From IMG/VR virus record IMGVR_UViG_3300035199_000589, positions 1 to 46,671 of that record: a stretch of 46,671 nt of DNA; one strand, 5' to 3'. Positions 16,463 to 25,205 of the stretch are shown here, piece by piece; position 1 is the stretch's first letter; every line of letters starts with the position of its first letter. Both the position numbers and the translations under genes were made by a program. Source of the stretch: a virus. The notes below the pieces were generated by a model that had not been told where the DNA came from, made no database searches, and saw only the letters and a program-made list of their open reading frames with translations.

Positions 16463-19400
16463 ATGGGCATAAGCAGCTTTAGATTCATGAGCCGGGACAG
16501 CGCTCCGGGCGTTCAAGTTATCGAGACAGATAATTCTCAGATGCCGGCATCAGCAGACGCTATAGGCGCTGTAATAATCGGCCGCGCCAAGAAAGGGCCG
16601 GCCATGGTACCAATTAAAGTAAAATCATGGGAACAATTTGTTGCTAATTTCGGTGACACAGTCCCAGGCTTCCAGGGTGGTGATGTTTACCGTGTTGGAA
16701 ACAGCAGCCAGTCACCAATGTATGGTACCTACGCAGCCAAAGCATACTTAAAAGCCAATATAGCCCCACTAACATACATTAGAGTTTTGGGAGAAGAGTA
16801 CTACGGTGAGAAAAATTCTGGAGATGACCCGCAGGCTGGTTGGAAAACCGACAACCTATTAACTGCAAATGAAGGCACGCGCGGCGGCGCCATTGGTCTT
16901 TGGGTAGCTCCCTCGGGGTCAGCCGAATTACATGGCAATGTCAATTTCGCATACACTGGCTCTAACTCGTTCCAACTAGCTGCTGTATGGTATTTAGATG
17001 GCGGCTCAATTGCTCTTAAGGGAACGCTTCATGGAACAAGCTCGACAGACGGCGGATCAGTTACAGCAGCTTCCACTATGATTGAATCTGATTCCAACGG
17101 TAGGTTTAAGGTCGCCATCAGCGGCTCGAACGGCCGCAACGAAACGATTAACTTTAACCTCGATGATACTAGTGCAGATTTCATTAGAAAGAAGTTTAAC
17201 ACTAACCCACAATTGAGGGTTGGCGGCAACTTTTACCCCACCACATCCGAAAGAGATTATTGGTTAGGAGAAACTTACGAGCAGGAGCTAAGAGATGCGT
17301 CTTTGACAAGTGGCAATCTTATTGGTGTGATCGCCGGCCTTCAGCTAACTGGATCAAGCGACAATGAAACTCCCGCAAACATGCTCGGCCAGGCCGCATT
17401 GACGGCAGGTTCGACAGCTCGAACTAGCTGGATCGTTGGCCAGGACCAGGGTAGCGCCACTAGCTTTAAGGCTGAAGACACGCAAAGACTTTTCCGCATT
17501 ATCGACCGCGGTCATGGTGAGTGGACACAGAGAAACCTTAAGATCTCAATTGAAAGACTTAAGCAATCACAGTCTACGGCCAACCCTTACGGAACATTTT
17601 CTCTTGTAGTCAGAAAGTTTGGTGATACAGACAACGATGTACAGGTCGTAGAAAGATTCGATAATCTTAGCCTCAATCCAACCTCTCCCAACTATATTGC
17701 ACGCCAAATTGGTACCCAGGAGTGGACGTTCGACACAACATCCGGCTACACTTACCCGAGATTGGTAGCGAAAATTCCGGGCGGGTACCCCAATGTTTCC
17801 AAGTACATTAGGGTGCAGATGGATGATAGTATTGATGCCGGCGCCGGTGGACTTGAGACGCTTCTGCCATGGGGATATTTCGGGCCACCGAAATATTCAG
17901 ATTCGACATTCTCCGGCTCGTATGCCCAGGCGACATCTGGTTCGAACGCCCTGGCTAATAAGTTTATCATTGTGGATGGATACTTGCCAAGCTCAGGTCT
18001 TAAGCACGTCGCTCAGCGGGTGCTTTCTGGTGGCTTTGGAACGGCGAACTCAATCACGGCTTCATTCAAGTTCCCGTCCGTGAGAATTCGTAACTCTGCC
18101 TCTGATGGCGGCTTAAGCCAGGCAACACGCGCCTACTTTGGAGTGCAAACCACTCGGACAGCCACTAGTACGCGTCATGACCAAAGTTGCGCTGATGTGC
18201 ATAGACTGCTTTATAAGAGCTTCGCAGATAACCCGATAGATAGCACCGATCTCACTGGTATCGATGCGTTTGCATACTTCTTTACGCTAGACGATGTCGT
18301 TAATAGCTCTGTGGCAACCAGCGGCAGCAACTACTTCCACAGATCTGGCTCCAGAGTCGGCGGCACAAGCTATACAGCCACAGGTTCCAATACTTATAAG
18401 AGCCTTCTAGACGCCGGCTATGACAAGTTCACTGTTCCCTTCTGGGGCGCCAGCGATGGTTTCAACATTCGTGTACCGGATCCGATGTATAATAACGGAA
18501 TTGGCACTAGTACCGAAGCCGGTAGCTCCATTTACTATACGTGGAACAAGGCCATCGCCCTAACCAGAGATCCTGAATCTGTCGATATGAATATGTTGTT
18601 GGCCCCAGGTCTCACAAATACTGGCTTAAATAACAAGATTACTGAGGTGTGCACAAACCGCGGCGATTCGTTGGGCATAGTTGACCTAGCAAGCGTTTAT
18701 ATCCCAACACACGAAGTCTATTATGCAGATAAGTCAAGCCGAGTTGGAACAACGCCAGTTGCAGTCGCAAACAACAGAGCCGTCGGCACACCACAGAATA
18801 GTAGCTACGGTTGCACATTTTATCCATGGGTTCAAACCCGCGATGCTAACACAGGACAGCTTGTGTGGGTGCCGCCTTCTGTAGCCATGGTAGGTGTCAT
18901 AGCTAGTTCAGAGAAAAGAACAAAGCTTTGGTTCGCTCCAGCTGGCTTTAACCGCGGCGGCCTTACGGATGGCGCGGCCAATATCCCAGTTGTGAATGTC
19001 AGTGAAAGATTGACGTCTGATGATAGAGATACCCTTTATGCGGCCGGCATCAACCCAATTGCCTCCTTCCCGGGAAGCGGAGTTGTAGTCTTTGGCCAGA
19101 AGACACTACAGGGCGAATCATCAGCCTTAGATAGAATTAATGTCAGAAGGCTCATGAACTATGTTAAGAAGTCGATTGCAGTTCTTGCTAACCAAGTTCT
19201 GTTCGAGCAGAACGTAGAGGCCACATGGAATAACTTCCGAGGCCTAGTAGATCCATTCTTGTCGAATATTCTGACACAACATGGTATCACAAACTACGAG
19301 CTAGCCGTGCAGAGTGATGCTGATATTCCGCCGGAGCTTCTTGCGACTACTGGCCAAACAGATCAAGACTGGCTCATTGATCAGAACATCCTATACGCTA

Positions 19401-19486
19401 AGATTAAGATACAGCCGGCGAGAGCAATTGAATTTATTGCGCTTGACTTCGTTGTTACCCGAACTGGCGTAGGATTTAATGATTAA
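16463..19486 (+). CDS. Tail sheath protein (gp18-like), unusually long
   Basis: The contractile sheath subunit polymerises around the tail tube. The N-terminus (APGVQVIETDNS, then AVIIGRAKKGPA) is the typical sheath start, and the C-terminal end (RRLMNYVKKSIAVLANQVLFEQN, then TWNNFRGLVDPFL) is the conserved core that forms the sheath mesh. At 1007 residues it is about 350 longer than T4 gp18 (659). The extra Ser/Thr/Gly-rich beta-type sequence occupies the middle (about 150-720) and is likely surface domains. It is preceded by an AAGGA SD and an ACTATTTA element. Confidence 0.93.
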   Translation: MGISSFRFMSRDSAPGVQVIETDNSQMPASADAIGAVIIGRAKKGPAMVPIKVKSWEQFVANFGDTVPGFQGGDVYRVGNSSQSPMYGTYAAKAYLKANIAPLTYIRVLGEEYYGEKNSGDDPQAGWKTDNLLTANEGTRGGAIGLWVAPSGSAELHGNVNFAYTGSNSFQLAAVWYLDGGSIALKGTLHGTSSTDGGSVTAASTMIESDSNGRFKVAISGSNGRNETINFNLDDTSADFIRKKFNTNPQLRVGGNFYPTTSERDYWLGETYEQELRDASLTSGNLIGVIAGLQLTGSSDNETPANMLGQAALTAGSTARTSWIVGQDQGSATSFKAEDTQRLFRIIDRGHGEWTQRNLKISIERLKQSQSTANPYGTFSLVVRKFGDTDNDVQVVERFDNLSLNPTSPNYIARQIGTQEWTFDTTSGYTYPRLVAKIPGGYPNVSKYIRVQMDDSIDAGAGGLETLLPWGYFGPPKYSDSTFSGSYAQATSGSNALANKFIIVDGYLPSSGLKHVAQRVLSGGFGTANSITASFKFPSVRIRNSASDGGLSQATRAYFGVQTTRTATSTRHDQSCADVHRLLYKSFADNPIDSTDLTGIDAFAYFFTLDDVVNSSVATSGSNYFHRSGSRVGGTSYTATGSNTYKSLLDAGYDKFTVPFWGASDGFNIRVPDPMYNNGIGTSTEAGSSIYYTWNKAIALTRDPESVDMNMLLAPGLTNTGLNNKITEVCTNRGDSLGIVDLASVYIPTHEVYYADKSSRVGTTPVAVANNRAVGTPQNSSYGCTFYPWVQTRDANTGQLVWVPPSVAMVGVIASSEKRTKLWFAPAGFNRGGLTDGAANIPVVNVSERLTSDDRDTLYAAGINPIASFPGSGVVVFGQKTLQGESSALDRINVRRLMNYVKKSIAVLANQVLFEQNVEATWNNFRGLVDPFLSNILTQHGITNYELAVQSDADIPPELLATTGQTDQDWLIDQNILYAKIKIQPARAIEFIALDFVVTRTGVGFND

Positions 19487-19501
19487 AAAAGAAAATAAGA
19501 T

Positions 19502-19512
19502 ACTATTTAAAA
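19502..19512 (+). promoter_or_regulatory. ACTAYTTA element, putative late promoter
   Basis: ACTATTTAAAA starts 42 bases before the tail tube ATG at 19544, in the short gap after the sheath gene. Confidence 0.45.
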
Positions 19513-19543
19513 TAAGAACGCACACAACAGGAGTACCCAAATA

Positions 19544-20137
19544 ATGTCATTCTGGACAACCGATTTTTCAGATCCAAGCCCCACTAGCCCTCTCAAAGAT
19601 CCAAAAAGAAAATTTAGATTCCAGGTGCAGATGACCGGTCTGACCAACGACACCCTGCTTTGGTATGCAAAGACCGTATCAAAGCCATCCTTCACTATTG
19701 CAGCCGCAGAACACAAGTATTTAAACCATACATTTTATTATCCCGGCTCGATTACTTGGAATGATGTGGTCATGACACTGGTCGACCCCGTTAACCCAGA
19801 CGCAGCCGCAACCTTTTCTGATATTATGCAGGCATCTGGTTATGCGCCGCCACCGAATTCGACCTACCCGGCCACTATATCCAAATCATCCGCAGCAGGT
19901 GCCTTGGGAAAAGTGAAGATCATTCAGTATGATGGTGATGGCGCCGCGGTCGAGACATGGACTCTTAATAACTCCTTTATGACAGAAGTTAAATACGGCG
20001 ATATGGCGTATGGAGAAGATGATTTATCAGAAATTTCGGTCACTTTCAAGTACGACTGGGCCACCATAGAGACGGCCAACGACGGCGCGAAGTCGTCGGG
20101 CGCGACAACGTTCTTCGATAAGGTCGTCTCAACATAA
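19544..20137 (+). CDS. Tail tube protein (gp19-like)
   Basis: The inner tube subunit of the contractile tail. At 197 residues it is near T4 gp19 (163). The pattern fits: DPKRKFRFQVQMTGL near the N-terminus, KTVSKPSFTIAAAEHKYLNHTFYYPG (about 44-69), then SITWNDVVMTLVDP and a C-terminal VTFKYDWA. These are standard landmarks of T4-type tube proteins. It follows the sheath with a 57-base gap, the canonical 18-19 order. Confidence 0.92.
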   Translation: MSFWTTDFSDPSPTSPLKDPKRKFRFQVQMTGLTNDTLLWYAKTVSKPSFTIAAAEHKYLNHTFYYPGSITWNDVVMTLVDPVNPDAAATFSDIMQASGYAPPPNSTYPATISKSSAAGALGKVKIIQYDGDGAAVETWTLNNSFMTEVKYGDMAYGEDDLSEISVTFKYDWATIETANDGAKSSGATTFFDKVVST

Positions 20138-20163
20138 ACAATATTTTAAAATAGAGGTGTATA

Positions 20164-21027
20164 TTGTCAAGAAATAAAAGTCGTGTCGGCGCGAAAAAGA
20201 CCGCGGCAGATTCGGTCCCCCAACACGTAATGCAAGATGACAACAAAGGTGGCATGCCGCTGTCGTTTGTTGTACCAACGGAGTTTGTTGATCTGCCATC
20301 AGAAGGGAAGTTTTACCCGGAAGATCATCCGCTGCACGGCAAAGATAGTATCGAGCTTAAGCAGATGACCGCCAGGGAAGAGGATATTTTGACATCCCAA
20401 ACCCTTCTCAAGAAAGGTGTCGCTTTGGATAGAGTTATCGAAAGTGTTATCGTAGACAAAAGAATTGATGCAAACACGCTGCTTATTGGAGATAGAAACG
20501 CAATTATTATTGCAATCAGGTCTACAGGGTATGGTAGCGATTATTCAACAAGTGTTACTTGTCCAAGTTGTGGCGAGACTAACCGCTACGAGTTTGATTT
20601 AAAAGAGGCGAATATTTACAGAGGCGAGGACGCACACCAGCTTGATTTAGTAGACCATGAAGATGGCACATTTACGACTACGCTGCCCAGAACAAGCTTA
20701 GATATTCGTTTTAGGCTTCTTGTCGGCCATGACGAGAAGAGGCTTCTTACCTCAGTCGAGAGAGCGCGCAAAAGAAAGGGTGACGAACACAGTGTAACCG
20801 CCCAGTTAGCCAATTTACTTGTTGCAGTAAATGAAGACGACAGCGCCGAGGCAAGAAATTACGTTATTAACAATCTTCCGTCCATGGATTCTCGACATTT
20901 GCGAATGGCATATAAACTAGCAGCGCCAAACATAGATCTTAAGCAGTATTTCGAGTGCCCCGAGTGTGAACACTCACAGGACATGGAGGTACCGCTGGGA
21001 GCGGAGTTTTTTTGGCCTGACCGATAA
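20164..21027 (+). CDS. gp26-like baseplate or tail assembly chaperone
   Basis: A 287-residue protein starting with TTG behind a GAGGTG SD. The segments FVDLPSEGKFYPEDHP (about 41-56) and IELKQMTAREEDILTSQ (about 63-79) match the family of T4 gp26, a baseplate hub assembly factor. Two CxxC pairs (about 133-136 and 265-268) could make one four-Cys zinc site. It lies between tail tube and tape measure, where most tailed phages keep a tail assembly chaperone with a programmed frameshift. Its last codons run through seven T's (21007-21013), from which a +1 shift would enter the next ORF. Confidence 0.78.
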   Translation: MSRNKSRVGAKKTAADSVPQHVMQDDNKGGMPLSFVVPTEFVDLPSEGKFYPEDHPLHGKDSIELKQMTAREEDILTSQTLLKKGVALDRVIESVIVDKRIDANTLLIGDRNAIIIAIRSTGYGSDYSTSVTCPSCGETNRYEFDLKEANIYRGEDAHQLDLVDHEDGTFTTTLPRTSLDIRFRLLVGHDEKRLLTSVERARKRKGDEHSVTAQLANLLVAVNEDDSAEARNYVINNLPSMDSRHLRMAYKLAAPNIDLKQYFECPECEHSQDMEVPLGAEFFWPDR

Positions 21028-21031
21028 TTAC

Positions 21032-21265
21032 ATGGAGAACGTCTATGAGCAGTTCTTCTTTCTAAAATATTCTGGTGGGTGGTCATTTACAGAGGCATAT
21101 AACCTCCCTGTTGGTCTTCGAAAGTGGTTTGTTGAAAGATTGGTCCAACAGATAAAACAAGAAAATGAAGCGATAGAGGAAGCTTCGAAGGGTGGAAGCA
21201 GCAAATCACAAACACTCACAGCACACAATAACCCGGATCCGCGCGCCCAGGCTCCAAAGAAGTAA
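21032..21265 (+). CDS. Small tail-cluster ORF, independent gene or frameshift extension
   Basis: From the ATG at 21032 the product is 77 residues: an aromatic-rich start (MENVYEQFFFLKYSGGWSF), a helix with QQIKQENEAIEE, and a polar end. No good SD precedes this ATG. The frame is open further upstream, through the T-run in the end of the preceding gene, so it may be translated as a +1 frameshift extension of the gp26-like protein. The segment YSGGWSFTEAYNLPVGLRKWF is like the second part of tail chaperone pairs. It could also be an independent gene of gp51 type. A terminator follows immediately. Confidence 0.62.
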   Translation: MENVYEQFFFLKYSGGWSFTEAYNLPVGLRKWFVERLVQQIKQENEAIEEASKGGSSKSQTLTAHNNPDPRAQAPKK

Positions 21266-21266
21266 A

Positions 21267-21294
21267 GGCAAGACTAGCTCTTGTCTTTTTTTTT
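21267..21294 (+). terminator. Rho-independent terminator before the tape measure gene
   Basis: GGCAAGA, loop CTAGC, TCTTGTC (21267-21285) gives a 7-bp stem with one G-U pair, extendable by two A-T pairs, directly followed by nine T's. It begins 2 bases after the stop at 21265. Confidence 0.87.
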
Positions 21295-21299
21295 ATAAA

Positions 21300-21310
21300 A
21301 CTATTTACTT
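21300..21310 (+). promoter_or_regulatory. ACTAYTTA element, putative late promoter
   Basis: ACTATTTACTT starts 27 bases before the tape measure ATG at 21327 and follows the terminator directly. Confidence 0.5.
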
Positions 21311-21326
21311 CTAGCGAGGACACTAG

Positions 21327-23972
21327 ATGGCTAAAAAAACCAGAGATGAAATCGAAGAAGCAGTTAATAAAGCGCTTAAAGAGCAGCCAGAGTTATTGGC
21401 CGACGTCAAGAAAGCAATTGATGAGGTTAATACTGCTTCAGCGAAAACCACCGACCAACTCTTCGAACAATACGAAACATATAAGACTTTGGGCGATTCT
21501 GCGGACGCACAGATCCTTCAACAACAGGCCCTCCTCGAATTGGAAAAGTCGCGTATAAAAGACTTAGAAAAAGAAGTAGCCCTTGGCGGCGAGGAGGGCG
21601 CCCTGGCCCTAGAGAAGCTTAAAGTTGCCAAGGCAAACCTAGCTGTACAAGAAGAAACACTCCTGAAACTAACCAACTCCACCCAAGCCATCAAAGAGGG
21701 TATCGAAGCCGCCAAAGGCCTAGGCGATGCCATGGGCGGCGTACTTGGGGCATATGGCAAGCACAGCGTCCTTAACACAGACAACCTAAAGAATGTTGCA
21801 AAGGCATTCCGAGGCGGTACCGCCGGCGCGATTGAATTTGCTAAAAGTTTAGGTTTAGGTCTTCTTAAATCCTTCGTTAACTCGTTGATTAATCTAGCCA
21901 TTCAGGTTGATGAGGCAGAAAGCGCATTCAAGCGTAATGCCGGCGCCAGTGATAAGATGGCGAAGCAAATGACCGCCAACTATGAGGCAACTCGTTTATA
22001 TGGCGTTGAATTGAAAGAAATGAGTGCTGCCATGACAGCGCTAAAGAGCACATACACTGACTTTACAATGCTTAATTCGTCTGCGCAAGACGAAATTGCA
22101 AAAACCGGCGCATTGCTAGCTGAGGTTGGCATTAAGAACGAAGACTTCGCAAAGTCCATGCAAACAGGCACTAAGGCCTTTGGAATGACAGGCCCAGCCG
22201 CGGCCGCTGCCGGCCGTGACATTGCAGACTTTGCCAATGTGATCGGTGTTATACCGTCGGAATTAGGCGCAGACTTTGCCGCCATGGGCGATGGGCTAGC
22301 GAAAATGGGAGATCAGGGTGTTCGAGCCTTTAAAGACCTGGCCATTGTTTCCAAGACAACCGGTCTAGAAATGAAAAAGATTCTTGCCATTACAGACAAG
22401 TTTGATACATTTGAAGGCGCCGCCGAGCAGGCCGGCAAGCTAAATGCAGCACTGGGGGGTAATTTTGTCAACGCGATGGACTTGATGATGGCAACTGACC
22501 CGGCAGAGCGCTTTAACATGATTCGAGACTCTATCTTAGATACCGGTCTTACCTTTGACAACATGTCATACTACCAGAGAAAGTTCTACACAGATGCTCT
22601 CGGCCTAAGTGATGTGAGCGACTTAGCAGCAGTCCTTTCTGGCGATATGAGCAACTTAGAGGGCACCACACAAAAATCCTCCAAAGAATACGCAAAGCTT
22701 GCAAAACGCACGAAAGATATTCAAAGCATGACTGAACAATTTAAAACAGCCATGGCCGATCTCATTCCGATCATGTCGGGTGTGATTAAAGAACTTCAAG
22801 ATTGGGTTAAGGGACTTTCTGAGGCCGAGAAAGCAGATATTAAAGATAGTTTGGTGACCTTCGCAAACGCGCTTGTGGAAGTTGGAAGGTTTGTTATTAT
22901 GCTCACAGAGTACTGGTATCTGTTTGGGGTTGCGTGGATCACATGGAAAGCGTTGAATGCCGCCGGCGCCCTGGGCAAGCTTGGCGGAACAATCATGGAT
23001 CTTGCTAAGAAAATTGCATTCAAAACCACACTGCAAGAAGGCTCCAACGTGGCGGACAGAGCCAGTCTAACGACGTCGCAATCCATGGGTAGGGCCATCG
23101 GCAATGTAGGCCGCGCAGCCTCCCGAAGCGCTTCGGGACTTCTTGCTCTAGGTGCCGCAATTCTTATGGTCGGCGCTGGTGTTGCGCTCGCAGCGCTTGG
23201 AGTAGCAGAGATTGTGAAGGCCTTTGGAGAAGCTGGCGATAATGCTTGGGCTGCAGTTGTGGGCATTCTTGCGTTTGGGGCATCTATGGGCTTCATAATT
23301 GCCTTATTTTTGACGATGGCCCCAGCCGCCGCCATGGCCGCCGGCCCAATGTTGGCTCTAGGTGCTGCCGTATTCTTGCTTGGTGCAGGAATCGGTTTAG
23401 CTGCTTTGGGAGTCGGAGAGATGGCCAAGGGCCTGGCAGTGATGTTTGAAGCCATAGAACAAGAAAAGATGATAGGTTTCGCAGTATTCATCGGTACCCT
23501 GGCCTACCTCGCGCCCGGCCTCGCGATAGCCGCAATAGCTCTTACTATCGTTACCACAGCTATGTTTGGTTTGGCCTTGGCTTTGGCACTCGCCCCCACT
23601 GACGTACTTGAGAATTATGCGACATTCTTTTCCTCACTGGCAGAGTTTGAAGTTACCAAGCTTGCGAAAATTGCACTGGGCTTCGGAAAGATTAATGACG
23701 AGATAGAAAAGCTGCCCACCACCAAGGCGATAGCACTAACCGCCACGATGACCGCGGCAGCCCTCGCCGGCGCAACCGCTGGCACTAAAGCGACTGCCGC
23801 GGCAGTCAAAAGTGCCGTCGCCGGCGGCGCCCCGGGCCGTGGAGGTGTATCAGGAGAAGTTAATGTTAATGTTGAGGGAGTTGTTATGATGGATGGCAAG
23901 AAGGTCGGAAAGTTTGTAGACCAGCGCTTCGGTAAGCTGGCCGGTAATGCCATGGCAGGGAGAGGGACGTAA
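21327..23972 (+). CDS. Tail tape measure protein
   Basis: The tape measure sets tail length and occupies the tube lumen before DNA ejection. The 881 residues show the usual layout: a charged coiled-coil N-terminal region (about 1-130), a long helical middle, and a strongly hydrophobic Ala/Gly-rich region (about 590-770) with several candidate membrane segments such as GLLALGAAILMVGAGVALAA. The C-terminal region is Ala/Gly/Val-rich. T4 gp29 is 590 residues; length varies with tail length. Position after the chaperone-type genes and before baseplate genes supports the call. Confidence 0.88.
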   Translation: MAKKTRDEIEEAVNKALKEQPELLADVKKAIDEVNTASAKTTDQLFEQYETYKTLGDSADAQILQQQALLELEKSRIKDLEKEVALGGEEGALALEKLKVAKANLAVQEETLLKLTNSTQAIKEGIEAAKGLGDAMGGVLGAYGKHSVLNTDNLKNVAKAFRGGTAGAIEFAKSLGLGLLKSFVNSLINLAIQVDEAESAFKRNAGASDKMAKQMTANYEATRLYGVELKEMSAAMTALKSTYTDFTMLNSSAQDEIAKTGALLAEVGIKNEDFAKSMQTGTKAFGMTGPAAAAAGRDIADFANVIGVIPSELGADFAAMGDGLAKMGDQGVRAFKDLAIVSKTTGLEMKKILAITDKFDTFEGAAEQAGKLNAALGGNFVNAMDLMMATDPAERFNMIRDSILDTGLTFDNMSYYQRKFYTDALGLSDVSDLAAVLSGDMSNLEGTTQKSSKEYAKLAKRTKDIQSMTEQFKTAMADLIPIMSGVIKELQDWVKGLSEAEKADIKDSLVTFANALVEVGRFVIMLTEYWYLFGVAWITWKALNAAGALGKLGGTIMDLAKKIAFKTTLQEGSNVADRASLTTSQSMGRAIGNVGRAASRSASGLLALGAAILMVGAGVALAALGVAEIVKAFGEAGDNAWAAVVGILAFGASMGFIIALFLTMAPAAAMAAGPMLALGAAVFLLGAGIGLAALGVGEMAKGLAVMFEAIEQEKMIGFAVFIGTLAYLAPGLAIAAIALTIVTTAMFGLALALALAPTDVLENYATFFSSLAEFEVTKLAKIALGFGKINDEIEKLPTTKAIALTATMTAAALAGATAGTKATAAAVKSAVAGGAPGRGGVSGEVNVNVEGVVMMDGKKVGKFVDQRFGKLAGNAMAGRGT

Positions 23973-23974
23973 AA

Positions 23975-25177
23975 ATGGCATCAGAAACCCCACCCTCGGG
24001 ATACTTTAACGTACACAAAAACAAAGATTCGAGAGAAAAAGACGGCAGGACTACTTTTGTTTCCCCGTCGGATTCGATTGCTTCGACCGATGGCCATGCA
24101 ATGGTTGCTTCTTTTAGACATGAGCAATCTGGCAAAAGTGTATTTTTTAAAGCATTTATTTCCTCTTTGACAGAGACGTATAATTGTGATTGGACAGAAG
24201 AGAATATTTTTGGTAGAACAGACCCCAGTCGTCTATTTAGACAAACAACGCGAAGAATCTCTCTTGGCTTAAAAGTGCCGGCAGAGTCTTTTAGCGAGGC
24301 ATACGATAACCTAGGCAGAGTCTCTATGCTCGAACAGTTTTTGTACCCAAACTACACGCCAGTTGGCCTCCACAAGACCATATCCCAGGGCCCATATGTT
24401 AGAATGAAGGTTATGAATCTTATAGCGAAAGCTGGCACCCAGGCCGCCGGCGATGCTACCACTGGAGAAGCCAAAGATGCAACGAGTAAAGCCTCAGCAG
24501 CAAGTTACGGCTCCTATAAATCAACCCCGGACGCTGCCCATGGTCTTCTTGGTGTTATCACAAGTCTTACGGTCAACCACAATCTGGAAAATTCAGACGT
24601 AACCACCTTTGCGAAAGATGGTAATACAGTCCTCCCTGGCCTTATTGAACTTAATGTGGATTTTGCGGTTATTCATGAAAAAAGATTGGGATGGAATAAA
24701 ACCGATTTTAATGATGGTGTCTTTCCTTACGGCGTTACACTAATGAGCGATGCAGATGCTGAGGTTGCCGCAGACAAAGTCAAAGAAGAGATTGCTGCGC
24801 GTCATCGCCCAAAGGTCAAACCAGCTGAGAACCTCCCCAGTCAGGCATCCCTTGACGCCCAGGCGCGCTATGGAAAAGCGATCCCTGGTGCCGTTAGTCG
24901 TCTTGCAAAGGATTTGGAGTTCCTTGCAAAGATGAAAGAGAAGATGTCGACCGGCAAGCTGAGCCCCAAAGAGGCTGCGAATTATAACTATATCAATAGT
25001 GCCGTCAATGGCGCCAAGAGTAGCTGGACCAGTTCGCAGCAGACCGGAAACGTCGAATTTATGCTCTCCGGGCTCACCGGTCTCACAAGCTGGGAGTCTA
25101 AGGCAGCAGCGCTTCTAGGATCCGGCCCCACATCAGCAGAACTTACGTCGTATGACCTTAGCGCTTTCAACCTCTAA
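23975..25177 (+). CDS. Baseplate or tail-tube-junction protein, paralogue 1
   Basis: A 400-residue protein 2 bases after the tape measure. The N-terminal 150 residues are closely related to the next gene: GYFNVHK, GRTTFVSPSDSIAS, SVFFKAFISSL, TTRRISLGLKVPAESF, AYDNLGRV and FLYPNY occur in both. The C-terminal third differs. Location right after the tape measure is that of the T4-type proteins that cap or initiate the tail tube (gp48 and gp54, themselves related). I infer an equivalent role, but I do not recognise gp48 or gp54 sequence. It includes a helical Ala/Lys-rich part (about 255-330). Confidence 0.72.
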   Translation: MASETPPSGYFNVHKNKDSREKDGRTTFVSPSDSIASTDGHAMVASFRHEQSGKSVFFKAFISSLTETYNCDWTEENIFGRTDPSRLFRQTTRRISLGLKVPAESFSEAYDNLGRVSMLEQFLYPNYTPVGLHKTISQGPYVRMKVMNLIAKAGTQAAGDATTGEAKDATSKASAASYGSYKSTPDAAHGLLGVITSLTVNHNLENSDVTTFAKDGNTVLPGLIELNVDFAVIHEKRLGWNKTDFNDGVFPYGVTLMSDADAEVAADKVKEEIAARHRPKVKPAENLPSQASLDAQARYGKAIPGAVSRLAKDLEFLAKMKEKMSTGKLSPKEAANYNYINSAVNGAKSSWTSSQQTGNVEFMLSGLTGLTSWESKAAALLGSGPTSAELTSYDLSAFNL

Positions 25178-25205
25178 AACAAGAAAGAATTAAAGGAAAC
25201 AAAAC

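Noticed and set aside
22796-23491. 231-residue open frame on the - strand inside the tape measure gene
   Set aside because: It is antisense to a well-supported Ala/Gly-rich gene; GC-rich third positions commonly open such frames. The product has low complexity and no SD.
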